Source: Heyndrickxia camelliae
GTDB taxonomy: Bacteria > Bacillota > Bacilli > Bacillales > Bacillaceae_C
Direction: 5' to 3'
Assembly: GCF_002844575.1 (NCBI RefSeq)
Contig: NZ_PIQO01000002.1
Span: 310,001-374,000 of the forward strand
DNA: 64,000 nucleotides
Shown here piece by piece: positions 35,139 to 43,653 of the stretch. Position 1 is the first letter of the stretch. Each line of letters opens with the position of its first letter. Both the position numbers and the translations under genes were made by a program. The notes under the pieces are model-generated. The model searched no databases. It had not been told where the DNA came from and saw only the letters and a list, made by a program, of their open reading frames with translations.

Positions 35139-36101
35139 TTATCCAGCAATTTTATTTACTTCTTCTTCCGCTTTCTTATCTTCCAGCTTACTAAAGATAA
35201 ACGCAAGGATGGATCCCGAAATATTATGCCAAACACTGAATATAGCACTTGGGACAGCTGCCAATGGGGAAAAACTGGCTGAAGCAATAGCGACCCCTAA
35301 ACCAGAATTTTGCATTCCCACCTCCATAGCAACTGCTTTTTGTTTCGCTAAATCCATGCCACATAATCGTGAAAAGAAAAATCCTAGACAATACCCAAGA
35401 ACATTATGTAAAACCACTACAGCAAAAATGAGTAATCCAGTCTTGGCTATTTGTGCTTGGCTACCGGCCACTACTCCTGAAACAATCATTACGATTGCGA
35501 TAACCGAAACAAGCGGCATAGCCTTCGTTCCTGCTTGAGCTTGTTTGCCGAAAAATTTCTTAATTAAAAAGCCTAACAATAAAGGAACAATAATGACTTG
35601 AACAATAGACAAAAATAATGAAACAACACTAACATGTACCCATTTGCTTGCAAATAACAAAATAAGCAGTGGTGTCACAATGGGGGCCAGAATGGTCGAA
35701 ACGGATGCAATAGAAACTGCCAAAGCTACATTTCCCTTTCCTAAAAACACCATCACGTTGGAGGATGTTCCACTTGGACAGCACCCAACCAATATTACCC
35801 CAACAGCTATCTCTTTTGGCAAATGTAGTGCAGTAGCCAAAATAAATGCTAACAATGGCATAATAATAAAATGGCCAACAACTCCTAATGCCACCTCTTT
35901 CGGTCGACGAAATACCTCTTTAAAATCGGAGGCTGACAGAGTTAGCCCCATACCAAACATCACAATCCCCAATAGTGGAACAACATACCCCCCAATCCAT
36001 TTGAAACCTCCTGGAAACATATAGGCCAGAACAGCTACAATGATCACCCAAAGTGTAAATGTCTTGCCTGCGAATCCACTTACTTTTTCAATCGCTCCCA
36101 T
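35139..36101 (-). CDS. Bile acid:sodium symporter (BASS) family transporter, YocS/PanS-like
   Basis: 320 residues from the ATG at 36101, where GGGAGG has 6-nt spacing; the ATG at 36119 does not. About ten transmembrane segments; the crossover motifs LVGCCPSGTSSNVMVFL and EVGMQNSGLGVAIAS are typical of the family, whose members import bile acids, pantothenate precursors or 2-keto acids with sodium. The cargo is unknown. A hairpin (CATAAACA / TGTTTATG, 36133-36158) lies in its leader just before the ribosome site, and TTGAAT-16-TAAAAT further upstream is a possible promoter, so the leader is about 140 nt. Confidence 0.85.
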   Translation of the reverse strand: MGAIEKVSGFAGKTFTLWVIIVAVLAYMFPGGFKWIGGYVVPLLGIVMFGMGLTLSASDFKEVFRRPKEVALGVVGHFIIMPLLAFILATALHLPKEIAVGVILVGCCPSGTSSNVMVFLGKGNVALAVSIASVSTILAPIVTPLLILLFASKWVHVSVVSLFLSIVQVIIVPLLLGFLIKKFFGKQAQAGTKAMPLVSVIAIVMIVSGVVAGSQAQIAKTGLLIFAVVVLHNVLGYCLGFFFSRLCGMDLAKQKAVAMEVGMQNSGLGVAIASASFSPLAAVPSAIFSVWHNISGSILAFIFSKLEDKKAEEEVNKIAG

Positions 36102-36342
36102 ACTGTACCTCCCAAACATTTTCTTCGTTGATTCATAAACACAACGAGAGCTGTTTATGAGTTGATGAACTCCTTAAGCAGTAAAAGTCATTACGAACGT
36201 AAAACTAATAACCAAGAGAAACACCTACTCACATCTTGATAATATTTTTAAATAAACTCTATTTTACAATAAAATCAGAATTATTCAACTATTATTTAAC
36301 AAAGGGACGGTTCTCTTGTTTCCAGGAATTAAAATAGAAACA
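36102..36342 (-). promoter_or_regulatory. Leader and promoter region of the BASS transporter, with a repeat
   Basis: On the minus strand TTGAAT and TAAAAT, 16 bp apart, form a candidate promoter about 140 nt before the gene. The hairpin at 36133-36158 could hide the ribosome site. I do not recognise a known riboswitch class. The distal end is the palindromic repeat at 36303-36356. Confidence 0.4.
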
Positions 36343-36356
36343 TCAGAACCGTCCCT
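36303..36356. repeat. GGGACGGTTC palindromic repeat
   Basis: Arms AGGGACGGTTCTCTTGTTTC and GAAACATCAGAACCGTCCCT (imperfect in the middle) around 14 nt. It shares the core of the RAYT terminal repeats. The left part of the minus-strand copy is translated at the end of the small protein at 36343. Confidence 0.85.
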
Positions 36357-36483
36357 CTGTTTTTTTGAGAAGCAGTGTTAGTAATAGAGAGATTATTGAT
36401 ATTACTAGCTTGCCAGTTAGGATACTGAATATTAATAGTCCTGCTGCAACGAGGACTAACAGGTACCGAAGCCATTTGTTCAT
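36343..36483 (-). CDS. Small hydrophobic membrane protein ending in a repeat
   Basis: 46 residues from the ATG at 36483, which has AGGAGG 7 nt upstream. MNKWLRYLLVLVAAGLLIFS, then a second hydrophobic run ISIISLLLTLLLKK: two transmembrane helices with little else. The last residues TEGRF and the stop are read from the GGGACGGTTC repeat (36303-36356), so the native 3' end may have been lost. No family recognised; the strong ribosome site argues that it is translated. Confidence 0.5.
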   Translation of the reverse strand: MNKWLRYLLVLVAAGLLIFSILTGKLVISIISLLLTLLLKKTEGRF

Positions 36484-36556
36484 TATGTTTCCTCCTGGTT
36501 TATGGAATTTCATGGGATTGAATTTAATTGCAGGGATTCGTAATTTCATTTATAAT

Positions 36557-36597
36557 CAAAAAGGACTCTGCCTCGAAAAAATTCCAGAGTCCTTTTA
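36557..36597 (-). terminator. Terminator of the PTS operon
   Basis: Stem AAAAGGACTCTG / CAGAGTCCTTTT followed by a T tract on the minus strand, 31 bp after the EIIC stop. Confidence 0.87.
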
Positions 36598-36627
36598 TAC
36601 AATTCTTACTTGGGAGAATCCTGTTTA

Positions 36628-37995
36628 TTAGGCAATTCTTCCAAGCCCTTCATCTTCTTTATCCAACTTATTATTTCTATTTTTCATCCCTTTGTAATAA
36701 AGAATGAACAATCCGATCCAGATTAAAGCACCAAGGATCCAGAGAATTTCTCCATTTGCAGCGCGGGCGAAGATAAAACGAAAATCTGGATATTCAATTG
36801 TACTCCATGTAATCATTTGTCCTGAAGGAACATCCACTGATTTTGTCGTTTTCGCTAAATCCGTTACGATTGGTGCAATATTTGTTGCGACGTATAAGAA
36901 TACTGGAGTTGTTATGATTCCTAGGACAATCATACGCAGTAGATTACCTCCAGTAACAATTAAGGCCGGTACTGCTACGGAAAGATTGATAATTCCTGCA
37001 AACGGCAAAACATTATTTCCTGGGAGTATAACTGCTAAACCTAACATGATTGGGATTAAAATAATCGTTGTTACCCAGACTTCATTACAGCCTGCCATTA
37101 TCGGCCAATCTAGACCAATATGAAATTCCCGACCTTTGAAGCGTCTTTTCATAAATTCTGATGTTGCATCAGAAAGCGGCGATAATGCCTGCATGAATAG
37201 CTTCGATATCATAGGGAATAACGTTAAGGGAGCAGCACCTTGTACTCCAAGTGTTAAAATTTCCGGAATACTAAGTCTGGCAAAAATACCAATTAATGCA
37301 GCTATGATGAACCCCATAATATGGTTTTCCGCAAAAACACCTAGTTTTTGTTTTAACCAATTTGCATCAACATGTTTGTTCATTCCTGGGACGAAGTCTA
37401 ATAACCTATTAATCGGATATAATAAAACACCAAATAAAGTCATACTATGTGTACTTGTAACACCTGGAATTTGAGTCAGTTTTTGAATTTGCTTTTGATT
37501 AATATCTGCCATTTTCAGTTCAACAATCATTTGGATTGCGGCCACGATAAATGCTAAGACCATACTCTTAGAAACCGCTACAACAATGACGGCTGTTAAA
37601 ATTTTTCCCCAAACATTCCATAAATCGACGTTAAGGGTATTGGTTTGCTTAATTGCCAACATAATAAGATTGATCCCAATTTGCAATGGGAACATTAAAA
37701 ACGCAAGTGGCCACGCCCAAGCCAGGGCCGCCATCGCTGTCCATCCCCCATCTATGGCATTCAGCTTAATACCTGTATTCTTCACGAATTGCTCTGCTGC
37801 AGGCCCAATGGATCCCATCATAAAGCCAATAATTAAACTCATGCCTATGAAGGCAACGCCTAAAGTTAACCCGGAGGAAAAAGCATCCTTAAACTTCATT
37901 CTGACAACCAGACCAACCACAATCATAATAAGTGGTACAAAAACGGGCGCCCCCATATCCAGTATATATTGAAAGATTGATTGAATAATATCCAT
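36628..37995 (-). CDS. PTS galactitol-family EIIC permease
   Basis: 455 residues with about 10-12 hydrophobic segments. FVPLIMIVVGLVVRMKFKDA, GGWTAMAALAWAWPLAFLM and GREFHIGLDWPIMAGCNEVW are blocks of the GatC/SgcC family of sugar-translocating EIIC proteins. It moves and, with EIIB, phosphorylates the substrate. AGGAGGG precedes the ATG. EIIA (40916) and EIIB (38020) in the same cluster complete the complex. GatC homologues carry galactitol, arabitol or ketoses, so the sugar stays open. Confidence 0.88.
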   Translation of the reverse strand: MDIIQSIFQYILDMGAPVFVPLIMIVVGLVVRMKFKDAFSSGLTLGVAFIGMSLIIGFMMGSIGPAAEQFVKNTGIKLNAIDGGWTAMAALAWAWPLAFLMFPLQIGINLIMLAIKQTNTLNVDLWNVWGKILTAVIVVAVSKSMVLAFIVAAIQMIVELKMADINQKQIQKLTQIPGVTSTHSMTLFGVLLYPINRLLDFVPGMNKHVDANWLKQKLGVFAENHIMGFIIAALIGIFARLSIPEILTLGVQGAAPLTLFPMISKLFMQALSPLSDATSEFMKRRFKGREFHIGLDWPIMAGCNEVWVTTIILIPIMLGLAVILPGNNVLPFAGIINLSVAVPALIVTGGNLLRMIVLGIITTPVFLYVATNIAPIVTDLAKTTKSVDVPSGQMITWSTIEYPDFRFIFARAANGEILWILGALIWIGLFILYYKGMKNRNNKLDKEDEGLGRIA

Positions 37996-38019
37996 CTATA
38001 ACCCTCCTAAACGATTGTT

Positions 38020-38295
38020 TTAGCGAAGAGCATCTATCACCTTTTGAAGTTCATTTTCCATACCTACACCGGTTAAAAAGGCAATACCATTGCAAACAGG
38101 TATAGGATATTCTTTTTCAGGCTTTGTTATAGCAATATATACAGCAGCTGTTTTCACATACATATCGATAGATTTAATATCTACTGCATCAACCTGTGCT
38201 GGAATATTTCTTTCCTTTAATAATCTTTGTACTTTTGATGCAACTGTTTGTGAAGTTGCAACTCCTGAACCACATGCTACAATAACTCGTTTCAT
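38020..38295 (-). CDS. PTS galactitol-family EIIB
   Basis: 91 residues from the ATG at 38295 (AGGAGG has 8-nt spacing there, only 2 nt from the ATG at 38301). MKRVIVACGSGVATSQTVAS has the phosphoacceptor Cys8 and the following Gly/Ser-rich P-loop. It takes phosphate from EIIA and passes it to the sugar in EIIC. It lies immediately upstream of the EIIC gene. Confidence 0.9.
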   Translation of the reverse strand: MKRVIVACGSGVATSQTVASKVQRLLKERNIPAQVDAVDIKSIDMYVKTAAVYIAITKPEKEYPIPVCNGIAFLTGVGMENELQKVIDALR

Positions 38296-38348
38296 TCTCA
38301 TAACCTCCTAAATATATTTAAAAAATATTCCTTAAACCGGTAACATTT

Positions 38349-39026
38349 TTAAATCTTTTTAACTTGCCCATACCCTTTAAACCGCTCTACCATCATTTCC
38401 ATTTCCTCATCGCTCAATATAACGGGCTCCCCAATTGATTTTGCTTGCCAAAATAACCTAGCACAAAATTCAAGCTGCTCAGTAATAGCGAAAGCCTCAT
38501 CCAAAGTTTGACCAACCACATTTATTCCATGATTTGCAAGAAGGACAGCCTTCCTTCCTACCATTGCTTTCACAGCATTTTCCGCTAATTCCTTCGTACC
38601 GTAAGTGGCATATTCCGCACATCTTATATTTTTCCCGCCTGCATGGGCAACTAAATAATCAACTGCTGGTAATTCCCATCTCAAGCAAGAAATTGTAGTA
38701 GAATATAAGGCATGTGTATGAACCATTGCTGCTACATCATCGCGAGTTCGATACACAATTGCATGCATTTCATACTCACTAGAAGGTTTTAGCAATCCGT
38801 CGACAACTTTTCCATTCAAATCCATTATGACAACATCTTCAGGAAGCATTTTAAAATAATCGATGCCACTAGGAGTTATAGCAAGATATCCTTGCTCTTT
38901 GTTAAAAATACTTAAATTCCCTCCAGTTCCTGTTGTCAATCCACTGGAAATCAACTTTTTTCCGTATTGCACAATTAACTCTCTTTCTTTCTCCATCAAT
39001 AAATTCGTTTGCTTCAAGTAATCCAT
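38349..39026 (-). CDS. Class II aldolase, L-fuculose-1-phosphate aldolase-like (first copy)
   Basis: 225 residues. The metal and catalytic residues of the FucA/AraD family are present: TGTGGNLSIFN, Glu in SSEYEMHAIVY, the His pair in MVHTHALYS, and the third His in LLANHGINVVG. It should cleave a ketose 1-phosphate to dihydroxyacetone phosphate and an aldehyde. It begins the second half of the cluster, behind a perfect cre site (39159-39172). The start is not well fixed, since AAAAGGA touches the ATG. A zinc-dependent aldolase on a pentulose or deoxyhexulose phosphate fits best. Confidence 0.85.
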   Translation of the reverse strand: MDYLKQTNLLMEKERELIVQYGKKLISSGLTTGTGGNLSIFNKEQGYLAITPSGIDYFKMLPEDVVIMDLNGKVVDGLLKPSSEYEMHAIVYRTRDDVAAMVHTHALYSTTISCLRWELPAVDYLVAHAGGKNIRCAEYATYGTKELAENAVKAMVGRKAVLLANHGINVVGQTLDEAFAITEQLEFCARLFWQAKSIGEPVILSDEEMEMMVERFKGYGQVKKI

Positions 39027-39281
39027 TCCTTTTCTGCTTCTCCTTTCAAAAGATAGTTAACCAACTCTCAGCCTTCCTTGAATTGAGTGAAATTTCCAAA
39101 AATAAAAGGCGCAGCATCTTTCTTTGTCTATATCATATAGGAAAAAATAAAGTATTTGAAAACGTTTTCAGTACAATTTTTAAACGCTGAATGTTGTACA
39201 CTTGTGATGAAGAAAAACTCATTAAATTAGAAAAGTATTAAAAATATTGTCGTCGACGCTTCCCACATAAGCTAAACCTGA
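39027..39281 (-). promoter_or_regulatory. Gap within the PTS cluster carrying a cre site
   Basis: 255 bp between the two aldolase genes, large for this compact cluster, so the aldolase-EIIB-EIIC block probably has its own promoter. Apart from the cre site I could not place a -35/-10 pair with confidence. Confidence 0.45.
39159..39172. promoter_or_regulatory. Perfect cre site
   Basis: TGAAAACGTTTTCA matches the cre consensus at every position and is fully palindromic. CcpA should repress or control the aldolase-EIIB-EIIC transcript. Confidence 0.85.
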
Positions 39282-39932
39282 TCATTCCTCTACATTATAG
39301 GCTAAATTTCCTTTCTCTTCCTTTGGATTATATATTCCCAGTGCTCGAAACAGATTGGCATGAATATTAACATACGCATTGTATTCAATACGCTCCAACA
39401 TATCATAGGCTTTGCGTAATGTCCTATCAACAACAAGAATACCATGCTCACGAAGAAGGGCCGCTACAGGCAAGGAATTTTTTCGCTCTTCCATATAAGA
39501 TCTGACTCTTTCTGCTAGTTCAACACTTGTGGCAGGGGCAAAATCTAGTGCTTTAATCTCTCCCAGTTTTCGTGTTGCTTCGGTTAAATGCGGAAGATCC
39601 ATTCCTAATGAAGCGAAGACCATTGATTCCTTAGGATGAGCATGAACAACAGCGCCAGCATCTGGGATGGACTCAAAAACAGCAATATGCATATTGAATT
39701 CTCTAGTTACCTTCCCATTCCCCTCGTAAATATCACCATTTTTATCAATTACTATAATGTCTTCGGGGTTTAACCTGCAAAATTTAGCTTGCGACATAAG
39801 GGTTGGTGTCATGATAAAGTGCTTTTCACTAACTTTGACGCTTATATTTCCACCAGCGGCATTGGTATTAAAGCGATCAAACATCATTCTCGTTACTTCG
39901 CATAAATCTTTCCGCTGATCATAATACAACAT
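39282..39932 (-). CDS. Class II aldolase/adducin-family protein (second copy)
   Basis: 216 residues from the ATG at 39932 (GGGAGAG has better spacing than for the ATG at 39938). AAGGNISVKVS, Glu in TREFNMHIAVFE, His pair in VVHAHPKESMVFAS and His in LREHGILVVD preserve the metal site, so it should be active. It is only distantly related to the copy at 38349. It overlaps the end of the kinase gene by 14 bp, so translation is coupled. With a PfkB kinase upstream, the substrate may be a bisphosphate or a different epimer from that of the first copy. Confidence 0.83.
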   Translation of the reverse strand: MLYYDQRKDLCEVTRMMFDRFNTNAAGGNISVKVSEKHFIMTPTLMSQAKFCRLNPEDIIVIDKNGDIYEGNGKVTREFNMHIAVFESIPDAGAVVHAHPKESMVFASLGMDLPHLTEATRKLGEIKALDFAPATSVELAERVRSYMEERKNSLPVAALLREHGILVVDRTLRKAYDMLERIEYNAYVNIHANLFRALGIYNPKEEKGNLAYNVEE

Positions 39933-40878
39933 ACTCATCTCTCCCGATTAATTTTATTTGCACCTCTGGTTCCAGTTCCTTAGCCTGCACTAAGGAAAAA
40001 TCTGAACTTCCCCAGTGAGTTGCTTTAGAAGCACTTAATGCCGTTGCAAACCTAAAAGTATCTTCTAAAGAACTGTTTTGGCTTAGTTTGGCAATAATCC
40101 CTCCAACAAACACGTCTCCACAGCCGGTATCATTCACTTCTGTTATATTAGGAGGGGAAACTTGATATATTCTATGTTGATGTCCTACTAAACTACCTTT
40201 CCTTCCCAACGAAACCACTACATATTCAATACCACTTTCTAATAAACCGTGAATTTCCCTTACATAATCTGCAAGAGTATTTAATGACTTCCCAATTAGC
40301 TCTTGAAATTCAAACTCATTAGGTTTAATCATCATTGGTTTTAATGGGATGGCTGCCTTCAAATATTCACCGGTCGCATCTATAATCACTTTTCCTTTTT
40401 GTTCTTTTATAATCTCGAGAATTCTTTTGTATTTCTCACCGTCTATTCCTTCAGGCGGACTTCCTGCAAAAATAACAATGTCGTTCTCCTTAATAGTGCT
40501 TTTGAGTTTCGCTAACAGCTTTTCATACGTCTTATTCTCTATAGGAAATCCTTTTTCGGTTATCATATAGCTGCCTTTGCCGGATTCATCAATAAGAACT
40601 AAACTTTCTCTTATCGAACAGCTCTCCTGTTCAATAAAATCACACTTAACACCTTTTGCTTCCAGTAAATGAACCAGCACATCTTTATTAATAGAGCCGA
40701 TAAAACCCATTGCAATATTTTCAATAGAAAGGCTTGATAATACGACCGATACATGAGTTGCCTTCCCTCCGATGTCAAAGTGAGCATTTTGTATTTTGTT
40801 GTTGTGTTTTCGGGTCAATTCTCCGTTTATATGCAGGATTCTATCAACAGCTGTATTTAATGTAACGGTATATATCAT
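39919..40878 (-). CDS. 1-phosphofructokinase/tagatose-6-phosphate kinase-family kinase (PfkB)
   Basis: 319 residues from the ATG at 40878 (AGGGGTGGG upstream). MIYTVTLNTAVDRILHINGE is the opening typical of FruK/LacC-type kinases. ATHVSVVLSSLSIENIAMGF, AGSPPEGI, MIKPNEFEFQELIG and the C-terminal NDTGCGDVFVGG with catalytic Asp follow. It should phosphorylate the PTS-derived sugar phosphate at its other end. The classical partner would be a GatY/LacD-type aldolase, which is absent; two FucA-type aldolases are present instead. Confidence 0.85.
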   Translation of the reverse strand: MIYTVTLNTAVDRILHINGELTRKHNNKIQNAHFDIGGKATHVSVVLSSLSIENIAMGFIGSINKDVLVHLLEAKGVKCDFIEQESCSIRESLVLIDESGKGSYMITEKGFPIENKTYEKLLAKLKSTIKENDIVIFAGSPPEGIDGEKYKRILEIIKEQKGKVIIDATGEYLKAAIPLKPMMIKPNEFEFQELIGKSLNTLADYVREIHGLLESGIEYVVVSLGRKGSLVGHQHRIYQVSPPNITEVNDTGCGDVFVGGIIAKLSQNSSLEDTFRFATALSASKATHWGSSDFSLVQAKELEPEVQIKLIGRDEYVVL

Positions 40879-40915
40879 TTTTATCCCACCCCTCAAAGGT
40901 GATAATATCCTTGTT

Positions 40916-41383
40916 TTACGCTACAATAGATTTCAAAATTGATAAAATCTGAGTTTTTTCTGTTTCCACTAATAATTGATCCATCACCTCTTTATTCATG
41001 AACATATCGATTAATTTCTGTAAGAGGGAAGCTTGAGATTCGGTTTTCTTCAATCCTAATACAAAAATTAATTGAACTTGGACTGGCTGATCATCTGTTC
41101 CCATTTCCATGAACTCAATCTGCTTAACTGGCCGAAACATTGCGATAAATGGTTTTTTGATATTTTCCGGGTCGGTATGGGGAATAGCAACATGATAAGG
41201 CTCTGTTCTTAAACCTGTCGGGTATTTTTCCTCCCGACGAATAATCGCCTCTTTAAAATTTTCCGTTACATATCCTTTATCTTCTAGAAAGATAGAAACC
41301 TTTTCAAAAAAATCATATTTTGATGTACATTCTAAATTGGTCAGGATTAAATCTTGGTCAAATAGTCGCGAAAATATATCCAT
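40916..41383 (-). CDS. PTS galactitol/fructose-type EIIA
   Basis: 155 residues, EIIA of the Mtl/Fru/Gat fold. The phosphoacceptor is His69 in YHVAIPHTDPEN, preceded by REEKYPTGLRT. It takes phosphate from HPr and passes it to EIIB (38020). GAGGTG precedes the ATG. It lies between the regulator gene and the kinase gene. Confidence 0.9.
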   Translation of the reverse strand: MDIFSRLFDQDLILTNLECTSKYDFFEKVSIFLEDKGYVTENFKEAIIRREEKYPTGLRTEPYHVAIPHTDPENIKKPFIAMFRPVKQIEFMEMGTDDQPVQVQLIFVLGLKKTESQASLLQKLIDMFMNKEVMDQLLVETEKTQILSILKSIVA

Positions 41384-41445
41384 TATCTTTTCACCTCAAT
41401 AAATAACTAGTTGTCTTATACACATATTAAGTTCAAAGGTTTACT

Positions 41446-43491
41446 TTACTTTGAATATTCTTCCAGTAATGATAATATCTCTTGTTTTAGTGTAGCCTCT
41501 AAAATTTTATGAATATTAGATTCCTCACTCAATAAGTCATTAAGCTGCATAAGTGCTCTCAAATGTGTGCTACGGTCAATTGCTGCGATAACAATAAATA
41601 TCCTAATGGGATATCCCCCAAAATCAACATCCTCATCTAATTTTAATAGACTCATTGACAGGTGATTGACACCATCTTCAGGCCGAGCATGTGGTATAGC
41701 AACTCTTGGAGCAATTACAATATACGGTTCTTGATGTTCAAACATTTCAATCATTGTATTAACATAATTCGGTGTGATAGACATGGAATTTAATAATGGA
41801 AGGGACGCAATTTGCACCGCCTCCTGCCAGGTCTTCGCTTTATATCCTATTAAAATATTTGTTTCTCTCATCACTTCTTGTAACGAAGGTTTAAGATTAC
41901 CTTGCTCAGGGATGACAATATTCGATTGTTTTTCTCTAAAAAACTCCTGCAGAGATTTTTTTAAACCCGCTATATCTCTTATAGGGGTATTTTGTTCAAT
42001 TAAATTGATTAATTCATCTAAGTTAATATTGGTCGGATTATACCCGTTCAATTCTTGATGAACCCTTACTTTTAAGCGGTATTTTTCATCATTAGACAAC
42101 AAAGGCTTTACTAGAAATAGTTTTTTATCGGTTCTTAAAAAGGTAGTTGAAAAAACAATATCATATTCTAATGGATAGGTAATGAAATCTCGCAGGGATG
42201 TATAATCCAAAAATACAATTTCAGGGAATAACCCTCTTAAAGACTCAAATAAAAGCTTAGACACCGAATTGCCGTTCGGACAAACTACTATGGCCATTTT
42301 CCTTCTTGAAATTTCTTCTCCTTGACGAAGTAGCCATGAGCCAATCATCATAGTTAAAAATGCGCTTTCATTTTCCGGTATTTCTAAACCGAATACTTCC
42401 TCGAGGGGACTAATAGATTTTTTTATTAGATGATGTAATTCCCCGTGTTCTTCCAGCAATGAATCAAGAAGTGGATTTTCAACCGTGAGTTTATATTTTA
42501 TACGATAGTATGCCGGCTTGAGATGTAAGTAGATTTTATTAACAAGGTCGTCCTTATCCTGAAAATGAATACATGCTAATTGCTCAAAGCTATTTAGCAT
42601 TTTTACAATGCCGTCAATCAATCCGGAAATCCCCTTTTGTACTTGCTCTTCCACAGAGGACACATTAGATGTTAATAGCTGCAATGTAATAAATAACAAT
42701 TCTTTCTCATCAAACTTATCTTGATCCAATAACAATTCATCGACTGCTTTATATTCCTCCGTATTCAGCAAATCATGATAGTAAGTCCCTAGTGTTTTTC
42801 TTTGTTTGATACGACGAATAACAAAAGAAAGCGTTATAGGGAGTTCCTCCAGCTTTTCATCCGTAAAGCGAACTTTAAGGCGTTTTTCAATTTTTTCCAG
42901 ACGCTGTCTGATACCAACAATCTCTTCCTCAGATATGCCAAGTATCTCCATAAACCAATATTTCCCATTTGGCGTTTGCAGCATTTGGTGTACAAGCTTG
43001 ATGATAATTTTCCTTTTATCCAGCTCATTCCCTTCAATATAATAGCCATCTTTTCTTGTGTATTTTACTTGGAGTTTAGAGGAATGTACGATGGAAGCTA
43101 CCCCTTTTAAATCATTTAAGACTGTATTGCGGCTTACTTTTAGTGCAGATGACAAGTGAAATAAGGAAAAGGGTTCTTCGCGGATTAAAAGCAATAATAT
43201 GATTAATCTTTGTCTTTCTATATCAGAAATAATGAAATCATGAGGTGTGGTTGCTTCCTTTACTAACTGCGGAAAGGTTTCTTGAACAACTTGATCAACA
43301 AATATTCCAGTTTGACGACCTTTTTGTAACTGTGGCATTTGATTGCTAGATAGCCAGTCATCTATTTTGCTTAAACTATAATTCACTTGATAACGAGATA
43401 TATCTAACTTTTTTTGCAAATCGGAAACCCTAACACCAGGCATCAAAAGAATTTCCTTCAGCAAAATGGTTGACCTTTCATCAAGCTGCAA
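41446..43491 (-). CDS. BglG/MtlR-type transcriptional activator with PRD, EIIB and EIIA domains
   Basis: 681 residues, starting at a TTG. N-terminal winged helices (VSDLQKKLDISRYQVNYSLS and LSSALKVSRNTVLNDLKG), then two PRD modules (about 190-410, with regulatory His residues such as CIHFQDKDDL and EEHGELHHLIKK), an EIIB-like domain with Cys (MAIVVCPNGNSVSKLL) and a C-terminal EIIA domain with phosphorylatable His (VAIPHARPEDG). There is no RNA-binding CAT domain and no AAA+ module, so it acts on DNA like MtlR. It is controlled by PTS phosphorylation and should activate the cluster that follows. Confidence 0.88.
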   Translation of the reverse strand: MQLDERSTILLKEILLMPGVRVSDLQKKLDISRYQVNYSLSKIDDWLSSNQMPQLQKGRQTGIFVDQVVQETFPQLVKEATTPHDFIISDIERQRLIILLLLIREEPFSLFHLSSALKVSRNTVLNDLKGVASIVHSSKLQVKYTRKDGYYIEGNELDKRKIIIKLVHQMLQTPNGKYWFMEILGISEEEIVGIRQRLEKIEKRLKVRFTDEKLEELPITLSFVIRRIKQRKTLGTYYHDLLNTEEYKAVDELLLDQDKFDEKELLFITLQLLTSNVSSVEEQVQKGISGLIDGIVKMLNSFEQLACIHFQDKDDLVNKIYLHLKPAYYRIKYKLTVENPLLDSLLEEHGELHHLIKKSISPLEEVFGLEIPENESAFLTMMIGSWLLRQGEEISRRKMAIVVCPNGNSVSKLLFESLRGLFPEIVFLDYTSLRDFITYPLEYDIVFSTTFLRTDKKLFLVKPLLSNDEKYRLKVRVHQELNGYNPTNINLDELINLIEQNTPIRDIAGLKKSLQEFFREKQSNIVIPEQGNLKPSLQEVMRETNILIGYKAKTWQEAVQIASLPLLNSMSITPNYVNTMIEMFEHQEPYIVIAPRVAIPHARPEDGVNHLSMSLLKLDEDVDFGGYPIRIFIVIAAIDRSTHLRALMQLNDLLSEESNIHKILEATLKQEILSLLEEYSK

Positions 43492-43603
43492 AGTTTCTCA
43501 CTTCCCTTCTTAGTAAACATTCTAAATCAAAAACAAAGTGTATTGTACATGATTTCATCCCGAATTTTCACGGCAGGATTGCACATTGTTGTGATAAAAC
43601 ACA

Positions 43604-43648
43604 GGGACGGTTCTCCTGTTTCTTGAAAAGAAACAGGAGAACCGTCCC
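43604..43648. repeat. Perfect 19-bp-arm palindrome, reference copy of the GGGACGGTTC repeat
   Basis: Arms GGGACGGTTCTCCTGTTTC (43604-43622) and its exact complement (43630-43648) around TTGAAAA. It lies 5 bp after the ABC ATPase stop and may terminate that operon. It shares GGGACGGTTC with the RAYT ends at 32376 and 33674. Confidence 0.88.
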
Positions 43649-43653
43649 CTTGT

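Noticed and set aside
36102-36260. Possible riboswitch in the BASS transporter leader
   Set aside because: There is a hairpin near the ribosome site, but I could not match the conserved cores of SAM, TPP, FMN, cobalamin, lysine, glycine or purine classes.
36704-37972. Three plus-strand ORFs of 110-140 codons
   Set aside because: Antisense shadows of the EIIC permease.
43604-43648. Reading this perfect palindrome as only a terminator
   Set aside because: The same arms occur at several unrelated places, so it is a dispersed repeat first; a terminator role may be secondary.
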